Origin: Sulfurovum sp.
GTDB taxonomy: Bacteria; Campylobacterota; Campylobacteria; Campylobacterales; Sulfurovaceae
DNA length: 8,161 nt
Assembly: GCA_020726085.1 (NCBI GenBank)
Contig: DYTG01000080.1
Location: 1-8,161, forward strand
Reading direction: 5' to 3'
Shown here: one piece after another, positions 1 to 6,353 of the stretch
How positions within the stretch are numbered: position 1 is the first letter of the stretch
Layout: each line of letters starts with the position of its first letter
Notes under the pieces: model-generated
Told to the model about the DNA's origin: nothing
Databases searched by the model: none
The model's input: only the letters and a program-made list of their open reading frames with translations
Made by a program: the position numbers and the translations under genes

Positions 1-44
1 AGTCTTTTAAGTGCCCAATCAAAACTTATCAATCTTCTTGGCAT
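1..44 (-). CDS. N-terminus of a Rpn-family PD-(D/E)XK nuclease / putative transposase (partial)
   Basis: Only the first 14 codons and two bases of the next lie in the window; the gene continues off the left edge. The ATG is at 44-42 on the minus strand and the reading is MPRRLISFDWALKR, followed by CT, which can only be Leu. An AGGAG ribosome binding site lies five bases upstream of the ATG, which strongly supports a real start. From memory, this opening is typical of a group of proteins annotated as Rpn family recombination-promoting nuclease/putative transposase (PD-(D/E)XK fold), which often begin with a similar 'RLISFDWA-K-LLR' stretch. The catalytic residues are outside the window, so the family call rests on about 15 residues. 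The gene lies downstream of pta on the same strand but has its own plausible promoter and RBS. Confidence 0.6.
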   Translation of the reverse strand, partial: MPRRLISFDWALKR

Positions 45-71
45 GGTTGCTCCTTTTGTATGTGTGGTTGG

Positions 72-100
72 ATTTTAGCATAGTTTTCTATAATCAACAC
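72..100 (-). promoter_or_regulatory. Putative promoter of the partial Rpn-like gene
   Basis: On the minus strand a TAAAAT hexamer at 77-72 is preceded directly by TATGC, giving an extended -10 like the one in front of pta. No good -35 is present: the 17-bp spacing position holds GTGTTG. This fits Campylobacterota sigma-70 promoters, where the -35 is often not conserved. A small perfect inverted repeat, ATAG-TTTT-CTAT at 80-91, lies between the -10 and the -35 position. The predicted leader would be about 20 bases and contains the AGGAG site. Confidence 0.35.
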
Positions 101-160
101 AGTTTCCCCTAAGCTTTTTATTCCATTAATACCATCATCCATTCATTTTTTCTCGTCGAT

Positions 161-180
161 GTCCTATTGGTCTAACGGTT
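161..180 (+). other. tRNA-Glu 5'-end-like fragment
   Basis: These 20 bases read like the acceptor strand and D-loop start of a bacterial tRNA-Glu gene: GTCC at the 5' end, a T at position 8, then GGTCTAACGGTT with the A14 and GG18-19 positions in place. The sequence after 180 does not continue as a tRNA: there is no second D-stem strand, anticodon arm, T-arm GGTTC or matching acceptor strand. It is therefore not a functional gene. It could be a remnant left by recombination at a tRNA gene, or chance similarity. It sits between the 3' end of pta and the Rpn-like gene. The comparison is from memory of tRNA-Glu sequences, not an alignment. Confidence 0.3.
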
Positions 181-203
181 CATTATAATCTCTTAACTTG
201 TCT

Positions 204-2267
204 CTACTCCATCGCTTGAATAGCCGTAATGACTACGGTATTGACAATATCTTCTACCGTGCATCCTCGTGAGAGATCATTGATGGGTTTGTTGAGTCCT
301 TGCAAAATAGGACCAATGGCAATGGCGTTAGAGCTTCGTTGGACGGCTTTGTAGGTGTTGTTTCCTGTGTTGAGATCGGGGAAAATGAGTACGGTTGCTT
401 CTCCCGCGACTAGACTATTGGGAAGTTTGGTTTTGGCTACCCCTTTGTCAATCGCAGCGTCGTATTGGATGGGGCCTTCGATTAGCAAATTGGGTGCTAG
501 GGCTTTGGCGATTTGGGTGGCTTCCATCACCTTTTGGACATCTTCACCGCTTCCAGAACTACCCGTAGAGTAGGAGAGCATGGCGACTTTGGGTTCGATG
601 CCAAAGGCTGCGGCACTGTGGGCCGAAGAGATAGCAATTTGAGCCAATTGGTTGGGTGTGGGGTTTTGGTTGATAGCGCAATCGGCATAGACCAATACTG
701 TTTCATCGAGCAACATAAAAAAGAGCGAGGAGACTAGCTCAATAGAGGGTTTGGTTTTGATGATTTGCAAAGCGGGGCGAATCGTCTCGGCGGTGGTGTG
801 AATAGCCCCCGAAACCATTCCATCGGCATCTTTGGACTCTATCATCATCGTAGCAAAGTAGTTAATATCACCCATTTGATCCATCGCACCCTCCAAAGTA
901 ACCCCTTTATGTTTGCGTAATCTATAGTAAGCTTTGCCGTATTTTTTGACGAGTGTCGTATCTTTGGGATTAATGATGGTCGCTTTGGAGAGATCAAGCC
1001 CCAAATCTTTGGAGTGTGCACAAATCTCTTCGGGGTCTCCTAGAAGTATCATCGCAACAATACCTCGACGCAACAGTATCTCAGCGGCTCTTAGGATACG
1101 CTCATCTTGAGCTTCGGGCAATACAATACGCTGGAGGTTGCTTTGGGCTTTTTTGACGGTGCGATACTCAAACATCAAAGGAGTCAATAGGCTCTTGTCA
1201 ATCTTTTGGGCGATGAGGTTTTCGATAAGGGTGCTATCAAAATGTTGCGAAAATATGCCCATAGCAAGGGCTATTTTGCGGTAGTTGTCAAGCGTGATGT
1301 AAGTGCCTAAACTTTGAAGTTTGGTGACGGTTGTATAGGTGTCTTCTTGGACGGACATAATAGGAACGCTAAATTGTTTAAGTCCTCTTAGTAGCTTCAT
1401 GAAATCCTCTTCGAACACAAATCCTCCCGTCAATACAATCCCTGCAATAGAGGGAAAATCTTTGGAGTAGTTGGCACTTACAATGCCCAAAATCACATCG
1501 GTGCGATCGCCAGAAGTGACAAAAAGATCCCCTCGTTCAATGTATTTGAGCAGATGTTCGATGTGCATGGAGGCGATTTTGTTGCGTTTGACGATGCGTT
1601 GAAGTTGGGTTTGTGTTCCTAGTACTATGGTAGCATCAAGGGAGTGGGCAATCTCTTCAATGGTAGGGTAGTTTAGCTCTTCCATCTCGGGCAAAAACAA
1701 AAGCGTGTGTTTGGAGTCTTTGAGTGCTTCGATATGCTCTTGGGAAGCTCGATTGAAAAAAGTCGCCAGAGGTTGAAGATGAAAGGCTTCGATATGCCGC
1801 TGTTCCATCTCAAAGGCTTCGGCAATCTCGTGGGTAGTAAGCCCTTTGACGTTGATGATATTGATAATAGCTGAGCCGATATTTTTGGCTATTTGGTAGT
1901 TGATCTCATACTCTTGGGGCAACAAAAAATTGGGCATTGAGAGTCCCTCAATCAAAACAAAATCGTACGCCTCCTCAAGGGTGTGATAGTGTGCGATAAT
2001 CTTTTTAATCGCCTCATCACGCTCCCCTTTGGCTACGAGTTCTTCGTACTCATCGAGCTTGAAAGTATAGCACTCGTGATACTCTATTGCTAAATTAAAG
2101 TGTTTGCGTATAAACTCAATAGAGTTATCGGGGCGGTTTCTGTTTTTGATAATAGGACGGAAAAAGGCAATTCGACGCAAATTGCGTTTGAGTATCTCCA
2201 TAATTCCCATGGCAACAATGAGTGTGCCATTGTGGGTTGATGAAGCGCTAATGTAGAGGTTTTTCAT
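204..2267 (-). CDS. pta: Phosphate acetyltransferase
   Basis: Cytosolic enzyme that interconverts acetyl-CoA plus phosphate with acetyl phosphate plus CoA, normally paired with acetate kinase (AckA) for acetate assimilation or overflow. The 687 aa form the long Pta type (E. coli Pta is about 714 aa). Residues 1 to about 200 form the BioD-like P-loop-fold domain, with a degenerate loop at SSTHNGTL (9-16). A DRTGG-type domain follows at about 210-330 (GDRTDVILG at 253-261, IAGIVLTGG at 274-282). The catalytic PTA/PTB domain spans about 375-685, with RIVLPEAQDERILRAAEIL starting at 380, VSGAIHTTAETIRP at 485-498, YADCAINQNPTP at 527-538, SYSTGSSGSGEDV at 565-577 and FPDLNTGNNTYKAVQR at 629-644. 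The start MKNLYISASS suits the family, and an extended -10 lies about 28 bases upstream; the ribosome binding site is weak. The stop is TAG at 206-204. No clear terminator hairpin is visible after it. No ackA start is seen in the next 200 bases; a Rpn-like gene begins there instead. Confidence 0.97.
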   Translation of the reverse strand: MKNLYISASSTHNGTLIVAMGIMEILKRNLRRIAFFRPIIKNRNRPDNSIEFIRKHFNLAIEYHECYTFKLDEYEELVAKGERDEAIKKIIAHYHTLEEAYDFVLIEGLSMPNFLLPQEYEINYQIAKNIGSAIINIINVKGLTTHEIAEAFEMEQRHIEAFHLQPLATFFNRASQEHIEALKDSKHTLLFLPEMEELNYPTIEEIAHSLDATIVLGTQTQLQRIVKRNKIASMHIEHLLKYIERGDLFVTSGDRTDVILGIVSANYSKDFPSIAGIVLTGGFVFEEDFMKLLRGLKQFSVPIMSVQEDTYTTVTKLQSLGTYITLDNYRKIALAMGIFSQHFDSTLIENLIAQKIDKSLLTPLMFEYRTVKKAQSNLQRIVLPEAQDERILRAAEILLRRGIVAMILLGDPEEICAHSKDLGLDLSKATIINPKDTTLVKKYGKAYYRLRKHKGVTLEGAMDQMGDINYFATMMIESKDADGMVSGAIHTTAETIRPALQIIKTKPSIELVSSLFFMLLDETVLVYADCAINQNPTPNQLAQIAISSAHSAAAFGIEPKVAMLSYSTGSSGSGEDVQKVMEATQIAKALAPNLLIEGPIQYDAAIDKGVAKTKLPNSLVAGEATVLIFPDLNTGNNTYKAVQRSSNAIAIGPILQGLNKPINDLSRGCTVEDIVNTVVITAIQAME

Positions 2268-2294
2268 GGTGCTACTTTAAGTGATTTTTGATTG

Positions 2295-2323
2295 ATTATA
2301 GCATATTTTGGTATCAAGATAAA
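2295..2323 (-). promoter_or_regulatory. pta promoter
   Basis: On the minus strand a perfect TATAAT lies at 2300-2295 and is preceded directly by TGC, giving TATGCTATAAT, an extended -10. The -35 position at 17-bp spacing reads TTTATC (2323-2318), a weak match, within AT-rich DNA as expected for Campylobacterota. Transcription would start near 2288, leaving a leader of about 20 bases before the pta ATG at 2267. Confidence 0.6.
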
Positions 2324-2330
2324 ATCAAAG

Positions 2331-2450
2331 ATGAAATTTATGGGAACGAGTGAAAGCTTCATAGAACAATTAGCCCCCACCGTTTACCGACTTCACAATG
2401 GTGAGTTATGCTCGATTGTCAAGAAGCGAGGAGGATTCAATATCAAATAA
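2331..2450 (+). CDS. Doubtful small ORF, 39 aa, unknown
   Basis: An open frame from ATG at 2331 to TAA at 2448-2450 encodes 39 residues beginning MKFMGTSESFIEQLAP and ending IVKKRGGFNIK. A second in-frame ATG lies at 2340. The residue mix looks protein-like, with a basic C-terminus and no membrane segment, but I do not recognise a family. No good Shine-Dalgarno precedes either ATG. A TAAAAT at 2320-2325 could act as a -10, but the transcript would then start at about the ATG, effectively leaderless. It may be a small protein, the remnant of a larger gene, or a chance ORF. Confidence 0.2.
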   Translation: MKFMGTSESFIEQLAPTVYRLHNGELCSIVKKRGGFNIK

Positions 2451-2471
2451 TAGAGTAGTAGTGTTTTTTTG

Positions 2472-2525
2472 CTTGGACTCCCTATGCGACCTTGCACACT
2501 TAAAATTCGTGCCTTGCAATGACTA
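2472..2525. repeat. Imperfect palindrome resembling a dispersed intergenic repeat
   Basis: Read on the minus strand, this begins with TAGTCATTGCAAGGCACGAA, close to the 'GTCATTGCGAGGCACGAA' motif that opens short dispersed intergenic repeats in many bacterial genomes. It ends in a GGAGTCCAAGC tail like the repeat's usual GAAGCAATCC end. The core can fold: TTGCA (2492-2496) pairs with TGCAA (2515-2519), and CAC (2497-2499) pairs with GTG (2509-2511), around an AT-rich loop with a 3-base bulge. No second copy occurs in this window, so the repeat status is inferred from resemblance. Confidence 0.45.
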
Positions 2526-2572
2526 GCCCAAAGATGAAATGTTGAGTAAAGTGCATAACATCAGTCAATAAA

Positions 2573-2601
2573 TCCTTTTTTAACGGATATTATACTATAA
2601 T
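2573..2601 (+). promoter_or_regulatory. Probable promoter of the moeA-glnD-glmS cluster
   Basis: A perfect TATAAT lies at 2596-2601, inside TATTATACTATAATC. The upstream DNA is T-rich (six T at 2576-2581) with no recognisable -35, matching the expected Campylobacterota promoter style. A short inverted repeat, ATCC (2572-2575) and GGAT (2585-2588), brackets the T-run and could be an operator or chance. Transcription would start near 2608, giving a leader of about 45 bases that ends in the AAGGA ribosome binding site of moeA. No ModE-like or NtrC-like site was recognised. Confidence 0.5.
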
Positions 2602-2652
2602 CTAAACTATTTGGCTTAGAAGCTCAAGCACTAGGCATCAAAGGAAAAATCC

Positions 2653-3870
2653 ATGGCAATATCAATACTAGACGCACTTGAGATTATCTATCAAGAGGCG
2701 AAAACTGTTTCAAGTGAAATCATCCCTATAGAGAGTGCGGTTGATAGAATCGTTGCAAGAGAGTATCTAGCTACGCTTAATCTACCTCGTTTTGACAACT
2801 CCGCAATGGATGGTTATGCCATCAAGTGCCGCGATGAGGGCAAACGGGTGATTTGCAAAGATGTTATTTACGCAGGGGATAAAGCACTTGATAGTGTAAG
2901 TATCGGCAGTGCTATCAAAATCATGACGGGTGCCCCTATTCCTAGAGGAGCCGATAGTGTTGTACCCATAGAGAACGTACGGCACCAAGGGGAGTGGATA
3001 GAACTGCCCAGCAATATCAAAGAGAGCAGTAATATCCGTTTTGAAGGTGAGGATATTCGTATCGGCGATAGGCTTTTGGGGCGAGGAGAGAGTATCAAAC
3101 CCTACACAATTGCACTTCTAGCCTCACAAGGGATGAGTCATATAGAGGTCTATCGAAAACCTAGAGTGGCTGTATTTAGCACAGGCAATGAACTAGCCCA
3201 CCACTACGAAACGCTTCACGAAGCCCAACTCTACAACTCCAACGCTCCTGCTTTTGTCGCTAGAGCCAAGGCATTGGGGTGTGATGTGAGCTATGTAAGT
3301 GCCTCGGCGGACTCTATTGAAGCTATCAAACAAACCATTGCTCAAACGCTTCATTGCGATTTGATTATCACTAGTGGCGGTGTGAGTGTGGGCGATAGGG
3401 ACTTCACCAAAGAGGCATTTAAGCAAATGGGTATGGAGGTCTTTTTTGAAAAAGTCGATATCAAACCCGGCAAACCTACCACTTTTGGCAAAATAGATAC
3501 AAGCTTTGTTGTCAATCTCCCAGGAAATCCCCTTGCAAGTGCGGTAAATTTTGAGATTTTTATCAAACCCCTTATTTTGCATCTTCAAGGTGCTTTGAGC
3601 TGTTATCACGGAGTCATTCACACGCTTGTTGATACCAAATGCAACATCAAAGGGGGGCAGTACAGTGTGCTTTTGGGTCAATACGACGGCATGAGCTTCA
3701 CGCCTCTCTCCAAACAATCACCGGGTATGGTATTGCCCTTGCATCTAGCCGATGGCATGGTGGTGGTAGCCCCCGAGGTTACTCATCTCAAACACTCACA
3801 AAGTGTCAAAATGATACCTATTACGCTATCTCAGCACGCTTCCAAAAAAATCAATTTTATCAATCACTAA
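2653..3870 (+). CDS. moeA: Molybdopterin molybdenumtransferase MoeA
   Basis: Cytosolic enzyme that inserts molybdate into adenylylated molybdopterin, the last common step of molybdenum cofactor synthesis. The 405 aa match the family's usual length of about 400-410. Visible motifs are PRFDNSAMDGYAI (45-57, with the conserved Asp of MDGY at 53), MTGAPIPRGAD (91-101), the RFEGEDI segment (129-135), STGNEL (176-181, Glu180), the MoCF-binding motif DLIITSGGVSVGDRD (236-250), KPGKPTTFGK (271-280) and LPGNPLAS (289-296). The key acidic residues of the family active site all appear to be present. An AAGGA ribosome binding site (2641-2645) lies seven bases before the ATG. It is the first gene of a three-gene run, ending 11 bp before glnD. 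The C-terminal domain IV, from about residue 325, is less conserved, as is usual. Mo-enzymes such as nitrate or formate enzymes are the likely clients, though none is encoded here. Confidence 0.96.
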   Translation: MAISILDALEIIYQEAKTVSSEIIPIESAVDRIVAREYLATLNLPRFDNSAMDGYAIKCRDEGKRVICKDVIYAGDKALDSVSIGSAIKIMTGAPIPRGADSVVPIENVRHQGEWIELPSNIKESSNIRFEGEDIRIGDRLLGRGESIKPYTIALLASQGMSHIEVYRKPRVAVFSTGNELAHHYETLHEAQLYNSNAPAFVARAKALGCDVSYVSASADSIEAIKQTIAQTLHCDLIITSGGVSVGDRDFTKEAFKQMGMEVFFEKVDIKPGKPTTFGKIDTSFVVNLPGNPLASAVNFEIFIKPLILHLQGALSCYHGVIHTLVDTKCNIKGGQYSVLLGQYDGMSFTPLSKQSPGMVLPLHLADGMVVVAPEVTHLKHSQSVKMIPITLSQHASKKINFINH

Positions 3871-3881
3871 GAAGAGATTTA

Positions 3882-6350
3882 ATGAGTACCGATGAGAAAA
3901 TAGAGGATTTGATTTACCACAACGCACCCTCTTTTGAGATTGCAAAGGTTTTGAAAGCCGATATTCATGACTATTTTGCGACTTTAGGCAAAGTTTTTCA
4001 AGAAAGTTCGGGCAAAGCCTTGCTGGTAACGCACACCAAAAAGATAGACTCCATCATCTCTCTAGCCTACAAAGCGGTAAAACGAGAGATGTTTAGAGAA
4101 TATCAACCCCTTACCAACTCCATCCCCGTTACCCTCGTCGCTTTGGGTAGCTACGGGCGTGAAGAGATGTCTATCAAAAGCGATATTGATATTATGTTTG
4201 TTTACAAAGAGATTGGAGGATTTAATGCCAAAGCTATTATTGAAAAGATACTCTATTCGCTGTGGGATTGCGGACTCAAAATCGGTCACCGTGTGCATGA
4301 GGTGGGTGAGCTTTTTGAAGTAGCCCATAGCGATATTACTATCAAAACGGCGATGATGGAGTCTCGATTTATCGATGGTTCAAAGTATCTATGGACAAGC
4401 ATTACCAACCAAATCACCAAAATCATCAATCACGAACCCAAAGCCTTCATCGTAGCCAAATTCGCAGAAAACCAACAACTCCACGCCAAATACCCTTTGA
4501 GCATGGAGCCCAATCTCAAAGAGGGCAAAGGGGGATTTAGGGATACCAATTTGGTCTTTTGGATAGGCAAAACACTCTACAATGCCCCCAATATCAAACA
4601 CCTCCCACAAGAGATTGTTCAAGAACAAGACTACAAAGAGTTTCGCATAGCCCTAGAGTTGCTTTTTCGTGTGCGAAGTGCTTTGCATATTGTACTCAAC
4701 AAAAAAGATGATCGGTTGCGTTTGGAGTATATTCCCGCTATTGCCAAAATGCTCGGATACGACGAGGATCACACCCAACAGATGCGATTTTTGGCTACGG
4801 TTTTGGGCGCTTTACGCAAAGTACATCTTTTTAGCAAGATATGGGTTGATGCAATGCTCCAAACACTAGGACTCCATCAAGATACCCAACACCCCCTCTA
4901 CAATGCCCCTCCTCAGACGATAGAAGAGGCACTTTTGGCACTAGGACAAACCAAAGATAGACAAAACATTCCTATGGGATTTATCAAAGCCATGATTGAC
5001 ACCAGAGTCTCTACTACGCTTGAAAAGTGCCACTATCCCCATATCAAAGCACTCTTTTACTCTCCTCATGCCTACGAACTCTTTGAGCTTTTTGCCGATG
5101 CTACGATGCTAAGCTATATCGTGCCTCCCTTTAAAAAAATGGTCAATTTACCGCAATTTGATGGCTACCATCAACACACCGTGGGTGTTCACTCTCTTTT
5201 GACGCTCTATTATATGGAAAATATAGCCGATAGTGAACTTCAAGAGCTTTTTTTTGGACTCTCTAGCGATGAACAAGCCCTATTGAAACTTGTAGCATTT
5301 TTGCACGATGTGGGCAAAGGCAGAGAGCGTGACCACTCCATTGTAGGAGCTGAGATTTTTTGTCAATACGCCAAAGAACTAGGATTTGATGATACGCTTA
5401 TCGAGCAGGGCAACCGCCTCATTTTGCACCACACCCTTATGAGCCGTGTCGCCCAAAAAGAGGATCTCTACAACCACACAACCATTTATAAATTTGTCAA
5501 TGTGTTTGATTCCAAAAAGCTTTTGGATAGTATCTATCTCCTCACCTATGCTGATATGAGTGCTGTAGGCAAAGATATTTACAACCATTTTACCGCCAAA
5601 CTCATCCAAACGCTCTACACGCTCTCACTTGATGCCATTGATGATGATGAACGCCTTAGCGAAATGTCCAAACGGGTACGCAAAGAGAAGTTGCTTCAAA
5701 AGTGTCCACGCTTTTTCGAATTGCCCAAACGCATCCAAAAAAAAGCACTCTCCATCGAAGCCGATTTGCTCTTTTTGAAATATACCAAAGCCCAAATTTT
5801 GGATATTGTAGAGCAGAGTATGGAGGGTGTGGATTGGTTTAATATTGACGCAAATGGAGGATTTTTGGCGATTGAGCTTGTACGCAATACCAATCTTAAT
5901 ATCAACTATCTCTTAAATAAATTGGGCTATCTTAAACTCAAAAATATGGATATTTTCAAGCTTTACGATGGCAAAAAGTATTTCAAACTCGAATTTGCCA
6001 AAAATATAGACAAAGAGGAGATTCCCCATATTCAAGATATTATTCACAAAGCCCTTAGCGTCACACTACTCAAACAACCCCCATCAATTTACCTCCATCG
6101 TGATGAGATAGCCATTGATTGCACTCATTCGCACAACTACGCTACTATGAGTATCAAATGTCACGATCAAGACGGTCTTATGTCGTATCTTATGGGTATC
6201 TTTGATAGACTAGGCGTTGATATCATCTCTGCCAAAGTCTATACACACAAAAACCGAGCCGAAGATCTCTTTTTGATCGAACAAAACGGCAATTTTTGCT
6301 CCAATCAAGAGCTTATCATCAATGAACTAATCAACCAAGGAGAAAAATAA
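3882..6350 (+). CDS. glnD: [Protein-PII] uridylyltransferase / uridylyl-removing enzyme
   Basis: Cytosolic nitrogen sensor that uridylylates PII (GlnB/GlnK) when glutamine is low and removes UMP when it is high. The ATG at 3882 (MSTDEKIEDL) gives 822 aa and follows the moeA stop by 11 bp, with a GAAGAG ribosome binding site at 3871-3876. The frame is open back to an ATG at 3639 inside moeA, but that 81-residue extension reads as moeA DNA in another frame and is rejected. The nucleotidyltransferase motif is GSYGREE (89-95) with SDID (100-103); EGKGGFRD (214-221) is the GlnD signature. The HD phosphohydrolase domain has His430/432/437, HD at 475-476 (FLHDVGKG), HH at 516-517 and Asp558. The C-terminal ACT domain is at about 754-820 (HDQDGLMSYLMGIFDRLGVD). 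The expected first ACT region (about 655-725) is strongly diverged. The protein is somewhat shorter than E. coli GlnD (about 890 aa). Confidence 0.93.
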   Translation: MSTDEKIEDLIYHNAPSFEIAKVLKADIHDYFATLGKVFQESSGKALLVTHTKKIDSIISLAYKAVKREMFREYQPLTNSIPVTLVALGSYGREEMSIKSDIDIMFVYKEIGGFNAKAIIEKILYSLWDCGLKIGHRVHEVGELFEVAHSDITIKTAMMESRFIDGSKYLWTSITNQITKIINHEPKAFIVAKFAENQQLHAKYPLSMEPNLKEGKGGFRDTNLVFWIGKTLYNAPNIKHLPQEIVQEQDYKEFRIALELLFRVRSALHIVLNKKDDRLRLEYIPAIAKMLGYDEDHTQQMRFLATVLGALRKVHLFSKIWVDAMLQTLGLHQDTQHPLYNAPPQTIEEALLALGQTKDRQNIPMGFIKAMIDTRVSTTLEKCHYPHIKALFYSPHAYELFELFADATMLSYIVPPFKKMVNLPQFDGYHQHTVGVHSLLTLYYMENIADSELQELFFGLSSDEQALLKLVAFLHDVGKGRERDHSIVGAEIFCQYAKELGFDDTLIEQGNRLILHHTLMSRVAQKEDLYNHTTIYKFVNVFDSKKLLDSIYLLTYADMSAVGKDIYNHFTAKLIQTLYTLSLDAIDDDERLSEMSKRVRKEKLLQKCPRFFELPKRIQKKALSIEADLLFLKYTKAQILDIVEQSMEGVDWFNIDANGGFLAIELVRNTNLNINYLLNKLGYLKLKNMDIFKLYDGKKYFKLEFAKNIDKEEIPHIQDIIHKALSVTLLKQPPSIYLHRDEIAIDCTHSHNYATMSIKCHDQDGLMSYLMGIFDRLGVDIISAKVYTHKNRAEDLFLIEQNGNFCSNQELIINELINQGEK
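6337..6343 (+). promoter_or_regulatory. glmS ribosome binding site within the glnD 3' end
   Basis: AAGGAGA ends ten bases before the glmS ATG and overlaps the last codons of glnD (Gln-Gly-Glu-Lys). Because only three bases separate the genes, translation of glmS is probably coupled to glnD. There is no room for a separate leader or a glmS ribozyme. Confidence 0.7.
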
Positions 6351-6353
6351 TCA

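Larger units (their letters stand above)
2268..2652. other. Divergent intergenic region between pta and moeA
   Basis: This 385-bp stretch lies between two divergently transcribed genes. It holds the pta promoter on the minus strand near its left end, a doubtful 39-codon ORF at 2331-2450, a run of seven T at 2464-2470, an imperfect palindrome resembling dispersed intergenic repeats at about 2472-2525, and a probable moeA promoter at about 2573-2601. Stops break up the other frames, and no known protein family is recognisable. It is long for such a compact genome region, so it may contain a decayed gene or an inserted repeat element. Confidence 0.7.

Noticed and set aside
2292..2317. Inverted repeat TTGAT/ATCAA around the pta -10 as an operator
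   Set aside because: Arms are only 5 bp in very AT-rich DNA, so chance is a sufficient explanation.
2464..2470. Seven-T run as part of an intrinsic terminator
   Set aside because: No stem precedes it on the plus strand, and the palindrome at 2472-2525 is on the wrong side for that strand.
3193..3717. A 174-codon minus-strand ORF inside moeA
   Set aside because: It is antisense to well-conserved MoeA motifs and has no recognisable domain, so it is a shadow frame.
3639..3881. An 81-codon upstream extension of glnD overlapping the end of moeA
   Set aside because: The extension is moeA coding DNA read in another frame. Family-like sequence begins after the ATG at 3882, which sits just behind the moeA stop with a ribosome binding site.
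6351..6353. A possible glmS ribozyme or leader regulator before glmS
   Set aside because: Only three bases separate glnD and glmS, leaving no room. The ribozyme is also characteristic of Gram-positive bacteria.
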